From Phycisphaerales bacterium (GTDB lineage Bacteria > Planctomycetota > Phycisphaerae > Phycisphaerales > UBA1924): a stretch of 64,000 nucleotides of DNA. Positions 9,273 to 16,612 of this stretch are shown one piece after another. A program made the position numbers and the translations under genes. The notes beneath the pieces are model-generated. The model was not told the origin of the DNA and ran no database searches. It was given only the letters and a program-made list of their open reading frames with translations. The number at the start of each line of letters is the position of its first letter. Positions within the stretch are counted from its first letter, which is position 1. Location of the stretch: NCBI GenBank assembly GCA_035627955.1, contig DASPKU010000006.1, forward strand, positions 1 to 64,000, in the 5' to 3' direction.

Positions 9273-9317
9273 GACTCCTATGACTCCCATGAGTCCTATG
9301 AGTCCTGTCGCTCCTAC
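9273..9317. repeat. five-unit 9-nt tandem repeat (GAGTCCTAT-like)
   Basis: Units GACTCCTAT, GACTCCCAT, GAGTCCTAT, GAGTCCTGT and CGCTCCTAC at exact 9-nt spacing between two convergent genes. The last unit runs into the M48 protease stop codon at 9314. It belongs to the same family as the arrays at 4991, 20768, 35230 and 35608. Confidence 0.88.
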
Positions 9318-10162
9318 TTCTGCAACCCCTCCGGCACCCCCTCCGGGAACTCCTCCGCGATCGCCCGCTCGATCTCCTTGATCCGGTTCCCGGGGTTGGG
9401 GTGCGTCTGCGAAAACTCCGGCCGGTTGCTCGGCCCGCCGCTCGCCTGCTCGAGAATCCGCATCACCTCGATCATCGCCCGCGGGTCATACCCCGCCTTC
9501 ACCATGAACCGCACCCCCAGCCGGTCGCTCTCCAGCTCGTGCTCGCGCGAGTACTTCAGCAGCGCGAACTGACCCACGAACGACGCCACCGCCGCGGCCG
9601 TGTACCCCCCGCCCCGCGAGTCACTCGCCCCAACCACCGCCGCCCCCGTCAGCCCCTGCGTCAGTTTCGCTTTCGCCATCTGCTCGCTGCTGTGACGCGC
9701 CAGCACGTGCCCCGCCTCGTGCCCCAGCACGCCCGCGAGCTGCCCCCGCGTCTCCAGCCTCGTCAGCAGCGCCTCCGTGATGAAGATCTGCCCGCCCGGC
9801 AGCGCGAACGCGTTCACTGTCTTGGGGTCCGCCAGCAGGTGGAAGTCAAACCGGTACGTCCCCGCCGCGTCGCCCACCGCCTGCAGAATCTCAAACCCCA
9901 CGTCCTTCACCAGCCGCGTCCCCTCCGCGCTCCGCGACAACCCGCCAAACTGCGCGGCCATCTCCGGCGCCGCCTGCAACCCCAGCGCCACCTCCTGGTC
10001 CGCCGTCAGCGCCAGGGACTGCTTCCGCCCCGTCACCGGGTTCAGCGCCCGGTTCCCGAAGTACCCGACCACCGACACCAGCGCAATCACCACCGCGATG
10101 ATGATCCGCGGGCTCAACCCAATCCCCCGCCCCCGCCCGCGCCGACCCAGTGCAAACGCCAT
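9314..10162 (-). CDS. M48-family zinc metalloprotease, membrane-anchored
   Basis: A predicted cell-envelope metalloprotease of 282 aa, related to the BepA/LoiP/YggG group that degrades misassembled envelope proteins. One N-terminal TM helix at about residues 19-34, the zinc motif HEAGH at 148-152, and the third ligand glutamate at 211 in HELESDRLG. The conserved SQTHPNPGNRI segment near the C terminus is typical of the family. The start at 10162 is well supported by AGGAGG eight bases upstream. The gap before it holds a heptad repeat array (10187-10221) and then the stop of the debranching-enzyme-like gene on the same strand, so the two may be cotranscribed. Confidence 0.92.
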   Translation of the reverse strand: MAFALGRRGRGRGIGLSPRIIIAVVIALVSVVGYFGNRALNPVTGRKQSLALTADQEVALGLQAAPEMAAQFGGLSRSAEGTRLVKDVGFEILQAVGDAAGTYRFDFHLLADPKTVNAFALPGGQIFITEALLTRLETRGQLAGVLGHEAGHVLARHSSEQMAKAKLTQGLTGAAVVGASDSRGGGYTAAAVASFVGQFALLKYSREHELESDRLGVRFMVKAGYDPRAMIEVMRILEQASGGPSNRPEFSQTHPNPGNRIKEIERAIAEEFPEGVPEGLQK

Positions 10163-10186
10163 CTCAGCCTCCTTGCCTTCTGTCTC

Positions 10187-10221
10187 CGCTTTCCGGTTTC
10201 CGCTTTCCGGTTTCCGGTTTC
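10187..10221. repeat. five-unit heptad tandem repeat (CGSTTTC)
   Basis: Five exact 7-nt units, CGCTTTC CGGTTTC CGCTTTC CGGTTTC CGGTTTC, lie between the stop of the debranching-enzyme-like gene (10225) and the Shine-Dalgarno of the M48 protease. A related array in the opposite orientation lies at 47031-47085, again in the leader of a minus-strand gene. Confidence 0.9.
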
Positions 10222-10224
10222 GAC

Positions 10225-12378
10225 CTACTTCCTCACCACCACATCCAGGTTCCCCGCCTTCCGATCTACCACCACCTGCACCCCGCCCCGGTTCCGCCGC
10301 AGCCGGATGTCCGCCACGTGCGGCCCCACCCGCACGTTCCGCAGCATCAGGTCCTCCACGCACGCCGGCAGCATCGGCCGATCAAACCGCACCAGCCCGT
10401 GCACCCCATCGACCACCAGCCCCAGGCACGCCTCCAGCAGCATGAACACGCTCCCCGCGGCCCACGCCTGCGGCGAGCACGCAACCGGGTAGGGCGTCGG
10501 CCCACGCCCCGGCCGCCGCTCAAACCCGCAGCACACCTCCGGCAGCCGGTGCAGATCAATCATCGACGCCGCCTCGAACCACGCTCGGAAAAGCGCCAGC
10601 GCCGCATCCCGGAACTCGTACCGCGCGAACCCCGCCCCGATGATCCCGTTGTCGTGCGGCCAGATGCTCCCGTTGTGGTAGCTCATCGGGTTGTACCGCG
10701 CCGCCCCCTTCACGATCGTCCGGATCCCCCACCCCGTGAACATCTTCGGGCTCATCAGCTGATCCCGCACCCGCGCCGCCCGCGCCTCATCCGCGATCCC
10801 CGTCCACAGGCAGTGCCCCGCGTTGCTCGACGCCACCCGGCACGGCCGCTTCAGCCCGTCCAGCGCGATCGCGTACGTCCCCAGCTCCTCCACCCAGAAC
10901 TGCGCCTCGAACTGGGCTTTGAGCCGGTCCGCCTGCTGCATCAGCTCCACCGCCCGCGTGTGGTTCCCCATCATCCGCGCCAGCATCGCCGCCGAGCGCT
11001 TGGCCTCGAACACATACCCCTGCACCTCGCACAGCGCAATCGGCGCCGGCGGGAAGGGCCCATCCTCGTGGAAGATCGCGTCGTGCGAGTCCTTCCACCC
11101 CTGGTTGCTCAGCCCCTCCTTCGAGCGCTGGGCGTACTCAACGAGCCCGTCCTTATCCACGTCGCCATCGCGGTCGATCCACGCCAGGGCCCGCTCGATA
11201 TTCGGCCAGATGCTCTCGATCAGCGCCCGGTCCGCCGTCCGCTGGTAGTACGCCCCCGCCAGCATCACGAACAGCGGCGTGCTGTCCACGCTCCCGTAGT
11301 ACTGCGCGAACGGCACCTCCCCCGTCAGCGCCATCTCGTTGGTCCGCCGCTCGTGCAGGATCTTCCCCGGCTCCGCGTCCCGCGCCGAGTCGTACCCGTC
11401 CGCCTGCAGCGCCGCCAGGTACCGCAGCACCCCCGCCGCGATCTCAGGGTGCAGGCTCAGCATCTGCATCGCCGTGATGATCCCGTCGCGCCCGAAAACC
11501 GTCGAGTACCACGGCACGCCCGCGAAGGGGTACAGCCCGTGCTCCGTTCCCGCCAGCAGCATCCGCACGTCCGCCAGCGACCGCTGCAGCCACGCGTCCA
11601 TGTGCTCGTCGCTGCTCCGGGCATCCGCCATCGCGCGGAACTGCTCGGCCTCCGCCTGTACCCCCGCGTACGCCTCCTCGAACCTTGGCCCCGCCCCCGC
11701 AGACGGCCGGCACCGCACGCTCACGTCCCACCGCCGCTGCGCGTGCGGCTCCAGGTGCGCCACGAACGTCATCTCCCGCGCCGTCACACGGTCCGCCGGC
11801 GGCTCGCAGCACACGCGGCTCTGCCGCAAGCGCCCGTCAAGCCCCGTGTACGCGTGCGTCACGCCCGTGTCGTGGAACCCCGGCTCGCCGATCGCCCCCT
11901 TGCGAGGCCGCGCCGTGCCGCGCACCTCGAAGATGTCCGTGAAGTCGCACTCGAAGGTCAGCGTCAGGTGCACCGTCACTGGCGACAGCGAGTAGTTGGA
12001 CACCGTCAGCGCATCGAGCATCGAGTCGTGCAGCACCACCCGCTCGCGCCGGATGTGCAGCGTGCCCCGCTCCAGCACCACCGTTCCGCCCTCGACGATG
12101 TCCGGGTTGGTAAGGTCCATCAGCGCGGTCGTGTTGTCCCGCGACACCCCCGCCCCCAGCAGCAGCGGCCGCAGCCCGTTCAGCCGCAGCTCGTACCGCG
12201 ACAGGTGCCGCATCCCCGCGTGCACCAGCCCCTGGCTCTTCTGCAGCCGCGAGTCGATGTCCCCGGAGTGCCCGAAGATGGCGAACGTGTCGCCCTCCTT
12301 CAGCACCAGCGTGGGCTCGTCGCTCAGCTTGGAGCCCAGCACGTAGAAGCGGTCACCGACGTGGATCACCTCGTCCAT
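10225..12378 (-). CDS. amylo-alpha-1,6-glucosidase / glycogen-debranching-enzyme-like protein
   Basis: A protein of 717 aa. The N-terminal half is the beta-rich 'glycogen debranching N-terminal' type (SDEPTLVLKEGDTFAIFGHSGDID at about 18-41, then beta strands through YSLSPVTVHLTLTFECDF). The C-terminal half is an (alpha/alpha)6 barrel of the GDE/trehalase type, with VPWYSTVFGRDGIITAMQM and YHNGSIWPHDNGIIGAGFARY. This family is annotated as amylo-alpha-1,6-glucosidase, though most members have not been tested. The first 13 bases overlap the 3' end of the upstream glycosyltransferase gene, so the pair is coupled. A role in trimming an alpha-glucan or in remodelling what the GT4 enzyme makes is inferred from context. 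Confidence 0.9.
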   Translation of the reverse strand: MDEVIHVGDRFYVLGSKLSDEPTLVLKEGDTFAIFGHSGDIDSRLQKSQGLVHAGMRHLSRYELRLNGLRPLLLGAGVSRDNTTALMDLTNPDIVEGGTVVLERGTLHIRRERVVLHDSMLDALTVSNYSLSPVTVHLTLTFECDFTDIFEVRGTARPRKGAIGEPGFHDTGVTHAYTGLDGRLRQSRVCCEPPADRVTAREMTFVAHLEPHAQRRWDVSVRCRPSAGAGPRFEEAYAGVQAEAEQFRAMADARSSDEHMDAWLQRSLADVRMLLAGTEHGLYPFAGVPWYSTVFGRDGIITAMQMLSLHPEIAAGVLRYLAALQADGYDSARDAEPGKILHERRTNEMALTGEVPFAQYYGSVDSTPLFVMLAGAYYQRTADRALIESIWPNIERALAWIDRDGDVDKDGLVEYAQRSKEGLSNQGWKDSHDAIFHEDGPFPPAPIALCEVQGYVFEAKRSAAMLARMMGNHTRAVELMQQADRLKAQFEAQFWVEELGTYAIALDGLKRPCRVASSNAGHCLWTGIADEARAARVRDQLMSPKMFTGWGIRTIVKGAARYNPMSYHNGSIWPHDNGIIGAGFARYEFRDAALALFRAWFEAASMIDLHRLPEVCCGFERRPGRGPTPYPVACSPQAWAAGSVFMLLEACLGLVVDGVHGLVRFDRPMLPACVEDLMLRNVRVGPHVADIRLRRNRGGVQVVVDRKAGNLDVVVRK

Positions 12379-13544
12379 GCCACGCTCCGGCCCCAGCTGT
12401 GCCCCGCCGACCAGTTCCCCCGCGCCGTCGCGTCACGCCCCGCGTGCCCCCCATGCCCTCCCTGCAAACCCGGCACGCTCCAGGCCCCCGCCCCGAAGCT
12501 CGCCGTGCGCGCCAGGCTCTGCCGCCCCGCCAGCCGCCGGTACACCTCCAGGTAGTCCCGCGCCATCCGGCGGGCCGTGAACCGCTCCTCGAACCGCTCA
12601 CGGCAGCGGCGCCGGTCAAAGCTCGACAGCCGCCCGATCGCTTCCACCGCCTCGTCCACCGACTCCACGATGAAGCCCGTCACCCCATGGTCGATGATCT
12701 CCGGCACGCTCCCGCGCGGGTACGCAATCACCGGCGTCCCGCACGCCATCGCCTCGATCATCACCAGCCCGAACGGCTCGGGCCAGTCGATCGGGAACAG
12801 CAGCGCCGCCGCGTTCCCGAAGAAGTCCGTCTTCTGGTGATCCCCGATCTCCCCGATGAAGTGCACGCCGTGCACGTTCAGCATCGGCTTGATCACGCGG
12901 TCAAAGTGCTCGTAGTCCGGCTTGTCTACCTTGGCCGCGATGAGCAGCTCCATCCCCGCCGTCTGCGCGATGCGGATCGCCAGGTCCAGCCGCTTCTCCG
13001 CTGAGACCCGCCCGCAAAACGCCAGGTACCCGCCCTTGCCCTGTCCATATCGGTACAGGTCGCCAGGCAGCCCGTGATGAACCGTGCCCGCCCAGTTGGC
13101 CCACTCCAGCGGGTGCCGCTGCGAGTTGCTGATCGACACCAGCGGCACCTCGCCGTACTCCCGCAGCAGTGGGGGGAGGTCCGGCAGGTCCATCCGCCCG
13201 TGCATCGTGAACACGCTGGGTACGCTCAGCCGGCGCGAGAACGTGAACCCCGCCCAGTCGCTGTGGAAGTGCACCAGGTCAAACTCGCGAGCCATCCGCG
13301 CCAGCTTCTCGTACATCAAGAGGTGCGGGATCGCCACCTCGGTAAACGTCGGGTGCAGCCGCAGCGCCTTGCTGCACCCCGGCACCAGCCGCGCCCGTGT
13401 CTGGCTGTCCCCGCTGGCGAACAGCGTCACCTCGTGACCCTGCGCCACCAGCTCCTCCGTCAACCACGACACCACCCGCTCCGTCCCGCCGTACAGCGGG
13501 GGCGGTACGCTCTCGATCAGAGGCGCGACCTGCGCGATACGCAT
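12366..13544 (-). CDS. glycosyltransferase family 4
   Basis: A retaining GT-B glycosyltransferase of 392 aa, cytoplasmic or peripheral. The N-terminal domain starts MRIAQVAPLIESVPPPLYGGTERVV, with the glycine-rich acceptor loop. The C-terminal nucleotide-sugar domain carries YLAFCGRVSAEKRLDLAI, FPIDWPEPFGLVMIEAMACGTPVIA (the E-x7-E motif) and GSVPEIIDHGVTGF. The start at 13544 is preferred over the ATG at 13550 because GGAGG is correctly spaced only from the former. The C terminus carries about 35 extra Gly/Arg/Trp-rich residues that overlap the next gene. The sugar and acceptor are not known; the coupled debranching-like gene suggests a glucan. Confidence 0.92.
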   Translation of the reverse strand: MRIAQVAPLIESVPPPLYGGTERVVSWLTEELVAQGHEVTLFASGDSQTRARLVPGCSKALRLHPTFTEVAIPHLLMYEKLARMAREFDLVHFHSDWAGFTFSRRLSVPSVFTMHGRMDLPDLPPLLREYGEVPLVSISNSQRHPLEWANWAGTVHHGLPGDLYRYGQGKGGYLAFCGRVSAEKRLDLAIRIAQTAGMELLIAAKVDKPDYEHFDRVIKPMLNVHGVHFIGEIGDHQKTDFFGNAAALLFPIDWPEPFGLVMIEAMACGTPVIAYPRGSVPEIIDHGVTGFIVESVDEAVEAIGRLSSFDRRRCRERFEERFTARRMARDYLEVYRRLAGRQSLARTASFGAGAWSVPGLQGGHGGHAGRDATARGNWSAGHSWGRSVAWTR

Positions 13545-13596
13545 CGGCATCCTCCATGGCCCCGCGGCCAACCTGCCAACACACCGGCCAACACCA

Positions 13597-13613
13597 CGGG
13601 GGTGTTTCCCCCG
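13597..13613. other. GC hairpin in the GT4 leader
   Basis: CGGGGG, loop TGTTT, CCCCCG, about 55 bp upstream of the GT4 start, within the 192-bp divergent gap shared with the PreA-like gene. No T-run follows. Its role is unknown. Confidence 0.4.
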
Positions 13614-13736
13614 GCCCCACGACCGACAGGGGGTTTGTATCCGCTGCTGGATTCTGCCACCGCCCCGTGAAGCCCGATTCCTGCCGGGTTCACCAAGTCA
13701 GGTTCCATCCACCCCGCCGGCTGGTAGTCTTCCCGC

Positions 13737-14858
13737 ATGGCCGACCTCAGCGTCACCGTCGATGGGCTGAAACTCCCCAACCCCTTCGTCATTGGGAGTG
13801 GCCCCCCCGGCACCAACGCCAACGTCATCGGCAAGGCCTTCGACGAGGGCTGGGGCGCGGTCATCGCCAAGACCGTCTCGCTCGACGCGGGCAAGGTCAT
13901 CAATGTCCAGCCGCGCTACGCCCGCATGCGCGTGCAAAAAGAAATCATCGGCTGGCAGAACATCGAGCTCATCTCCGACCGCCCCTTCGACACCTGGATC
14001 GAGGAGTTCAAGCAGCTCAAGCAGAAGTACCCCGACCGCGTCCTCATCGCCTCCGTCATGGAGGAGTACCGCAAGGACGCGTGGGTCGAGATTATCGAAC
14101 GCTGCCAGGAAGCCGGCGTCGACGCGTTTGAGCTCAACTTCTCCTGCCCCCACGGCCTGCCCGAACGCAAGATGGGCTCCGCCATGGGCCAGAACCCCGA
14201 GCTCCTCCACGAGGTCTGCTCGTGGGTCAACAGCGCCGCATCCGTCCCCGTGTGGGCCAAGATGACGCCCAACATCACCCATATCGAAGACCCCGCCCGC
14301 GCCGCCCTGAAGGCCGGCTGCGAGGGCATCTCCGCGATCAACACCATCCTGTGCGTGATGGGCGTGGACCTGAAGACACTCCGCCCCGAGCCCACCGTCG
14401 AGGGCTACACCACGCCCGGCGGCTACTCCTGCCGCGCCGTCCGCCCGATCGCCCTCCGCATGGTCATGGAATGCGAACGCATGATGCAGCGGGAGTTTCC
14501 CGGCCGTTCCCTCTCCGCCATCGGCGGCGTTGAGACCGGCGAGGACGCCGCGCAGTTCATCCTCTTAGGCGCCGACACCGTCCAGGTCTGTACCGGCGTC
14601 ATGATCCACGGCTACAAGCTCATCCACGAACTCACCAAAGGCCTCTCCGCCTTCATGGACGCCCACGGCTTCAAGTCGATCACCGACTTCCGCGGCCACT
14701 CCCTCCAGTACTTCACCACCCACGCGGACCTCGTGCAGCGCCAAGCCGCGGCCCGCGCCGCCGACCGCGCCCGCGTCGACGGCATGGTCACCAAAGACAC
14801 CCAGTGGACCGGCGACCAGTTCGTCGAACAAAGCCAGAAGCTCGTGTCGAACCAGTGA
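13737..14858 (+). CDS. PreA-like dihydropyrimidine/dihydroorotate dehydrogenase family flavoprotein
   Basis: A cytoplasmic FMN-binding TIM barrel of 373 aa, closest to the C-terminal half of dihydropyrimidine dehydrogenase and to bacterial PreA. Recognisable segments are LPNPFVIGSGPPGTN, ELNFSCPHGLPERKMGSAMGQ, KMTPNITHIEDPA, TTPGGYSCRAVRPIALRMV and IGGVETGEDA. In mammalian DPD the corresponding loop reads GLACGQ and holds the catalytic cysteine; here the place appears to be occupied by Met (GSAMGQ). The C-terminal ferredoxin domain of PreA is absent; the last 70 residues are instead a helical tail. No preT partner is nearby. Pyrimidine reduction is therefore uncertain; the flavin fold is not. 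Confidence 0.85.
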   Translation: MADLSVTVDGLKLPNPFVIGSGPPGTNANVIGKAFDEGWGAVIAKTVSLDAGKVINVQPRYARMRVQKEIIGWQNIELISDRPFDTWIEEFKQLKQKYPDRVLIASVMEEYRKDAWVEIIERCQEAGVDAFELNFSCPHGLPERKMGSAMGQNPELLHEVCSWVNSAASVPVWAKMTPNITHIEDPARAALKAGCEGISAINTILCVMGVDLKTLRPEPTVEGYTTPGGYSCRAVRPIALRMVMECERMMQREFPGRSLSAIGGVETGEDAAQFILLGADTVQVCTGVMIHGYKLIHELTKGLSAFMDAHGFKSITDFRGHSLQYFTTHADLVQRQAAARAADRARVDGMVTKDTQWTGDQFVEQSQKLVSNQ

Positions 14859-14863
14859 CGGTG

Positions 14864-14889
14864 CCACCGAGATGTCCTCATCTCGGTGG
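14864..14889. terminator. 11-bp stem hairpin between convergent genes
   Basis: CCACCGAGATG, loop TCCT, CATCTCGGTGG, a perfect inverted repeat lying 6 bases after the PreA-like gene stop and 12 bases after the SGNH-like gene stop on the other strand. Probably a bidirectional terminator, although only a weak TCTT follows it. Confidence 0.65.
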
Positions 14890-14900
14890 TCTTCCGTGGC

Positions 14901-16463
14901 TCAGCACGCGCCTCCACCCAGCACCCTGAAGAACGCTTCAATGTCCTGATCCGTCCCGGTATCCCCATCCCCGTTGAAGTCCGCCCCATAAGAGTTGCAG
15001 GTCGCGCAGCAGTGCCCGCCGATGCACGCGAAGAACGCCTCGATGTCCTGATCGGTCCCGCTGTCACCATCGCCGTTGAAGTCCGACGTCCCGCACAGCG
15101 GCGCTGACGTGATCGCCGCCCACTCCAGCTGCCCCAGCAGGTTCATGCCATCAAAGTTCTGGTGCGCGGCGTCGAACCGGTATTGCGGCTTGAGGATGCC
15201 CGCCAGCATGTACCCGCCCGCGTTCAGGGTGTTGATCTGGTCATAGAAACTCCAGCCCTGCTCCTGCGCCAGCTCGCGGTACGCCTGCGTCCACCGCGCC
15301 GACCGCGAGCCCGGCCCGGTGATCTCCCCCGCGCTCGGCCACGGACCAACCAGTTCGACGACCACCTCCTGCGCCCCCGCCGCCCGCAGCGCCGCGACCG
15401 ACCGCTCCACCGCCACCCGCGTGTACGTCCTGATCTCCGCCACGTTCTGCTCGTACTGGAAGTTCAGGGTCGGGTTCGCCCCAACCTCCCACCGCAGCAG
15501 CACCGTGGGTGAACGCATCGTGTGCGCGTACCACTCCGACAGTTCCGCCTCGCCGTACTTCCAGTCCGGGTTGTACACCCCGTCCACCCACATCGGGAGA
15601 TGGTCCGTCAGCGACCAGCCGCCCTGCGCCACCACCCCCAGCACGCACCCCGAGTTCCCCGCGTAGTTGATCCGCGTCCCCAGCCAGTTGTGCCCACGCC
15701 CCGCGTACTGGTGCCACTCGCTGAACCGGTACGCCATCACCACCCGCGCGTTCGTCCCTGCTGACCCATCCCCCTCAAGCCGGATGGTCGTGACCCGCGG
15801 CGTCGCCGTCGGCGCGCTGGGCACGTCGAACTCCGCGTGCTCCTGCCAGGGCGTCAGCACGTCGCCGTTGAACTCATACCCGAGCACGAGCCCCAGCCAC
15901 GGACGGTTGTCCGACAGCGCGAAGTATTCCACCGACGCGATCGGCCGCCCCTGCGACGGCTCGCCGCGGTAGTACGTCCCGCCCGGCGCGCCCGTCGAGG
16001 TCGAGTGCATCGCGAACCCAGCCGTCGACGCCACGCTCGCGAACAGGGTCGTGTAGAGGTTGTAGTCCGTCCCCGGCTGCACCCACTGCTCGGCGAACGA
16101 GCTCGGGTACCGGTTCATGATCCCGCTCCCCGACGACAGCGTCCCCGGCGCCACCACGTTCGCGTTCACGCCTTGCAGCCCGTAAAGCGCCTGTCCGAGG
16201 CCGTCCTCGGTCCCCACGTTGGCCGTGTTGCCCTCGCAGTACAGCGCGCTCCATTTGAGGTCCCACTTGCGATAGATCGCCCCCGGCACCCGGTGCCGCG
16301 TCCAGCTGCTCCGCGAATCTCCGTAGCAGAGGATCGCGACCGGCTCACTTTCCGACCGCAGCAGCAGCCGCCGCACATTCTCCAGCCGCACGTGCTGCGG
16401 CGTCTGTGCCATCGAGAGGGGCGCAACGAAACAAAGACAGGCAACGAAGGCGGGCAGGCGCAT
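14901..16463 (-). CDS. secreted SGNH/GDSL-hydrolase-like protein with C-terminal GC-type dockerin
   Basis: A protein of 520 aa with a Sec signal peptide (MRLPAFVACLCFVAPLSMAQ). A GDS block (ILCYGDSRSSW, residues 43-53) and a late D..H block (FDAAHQNFDGMN) suggest the SGNH hydrolase fold of esterases and carbohydrate deacetylases. Between them lies a long beta-rich stretch, larger than in simple SGNH enzymes, that may be a second domain. The last 60 residues are two copies of DFNGDGD..TDQDIEAFF separated by a Cys-rich linker (ACIGGHCCATC), also found in the proteins at 32490 and 39857. The module probably binds Ca2+ and anchors or sorts the protein. Substrate unknown. Confidence 0.78.
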   Translation of the reverse strand: MRLPAFVACLCFVAPLSMAQTPQHVRLENVRRLLLRSESEPVAILCYGDSRSSWTRHRVPGAIYRKWDLKWSALYCEGNTANVGTEDGLGQALYGLQGVNANVVAPGTLSSGSGIMNRYPSSFAEQWVQPGTDYNLYTTLFASVASTAGFAMHSTSTGAPGGTYYRGEPSQGRPIASVEYFALSDNRPWLGLVLGYEFNGDVLTPWQEHAEFDVPSAPTATPRVTTIRLEGDGSAGTNARVVMAYRFSEWHQYAGRGHNWLGTRINYAGNSGCVLGVVAQGGWSLTDHLPMWVDGVYNPDWKYGEAELSEWYAHTMRSPTVLLRWEVGANPTLNFQYEQNVAEIRTYTRVAVERSVAALRAAGAQEVVVELVGPWPSAGEITGPGSRSARWTQAYRELAQEQGWSFYDQINTLNAGGYMLAGILKPQYRFDAAHQNFDGMNLLGQLEWAAITSAPLCGTSDFNGDGDSGTDQDIEAFFACIGGHCCATCNSYGADFNGDGDTGTDQDIEAFFRVLGGGAC

Positions 16464-16612
16464 ACGCCAACCCTACCTGAATCCCCCCCGGAATCCACTG
16501 ATCAAGCGCTTCAATTGACCGTTATCTGACGCTGCACCGGTCCGCACCACCCATCCCCGCTCCGCGCCACTCCGCTCCCCCTCCGCCCCCTCCGCGTTCA
16601 AGCCTTTCCGTC

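Noticed and set aside
10150-12555. 801-aa open frame on the plus strand
   Set aside because: It lies antisense to the debranching-enzyme-like gene, is Arg/His/Pro-rich and has no domain; it is a GC-driven shadow.
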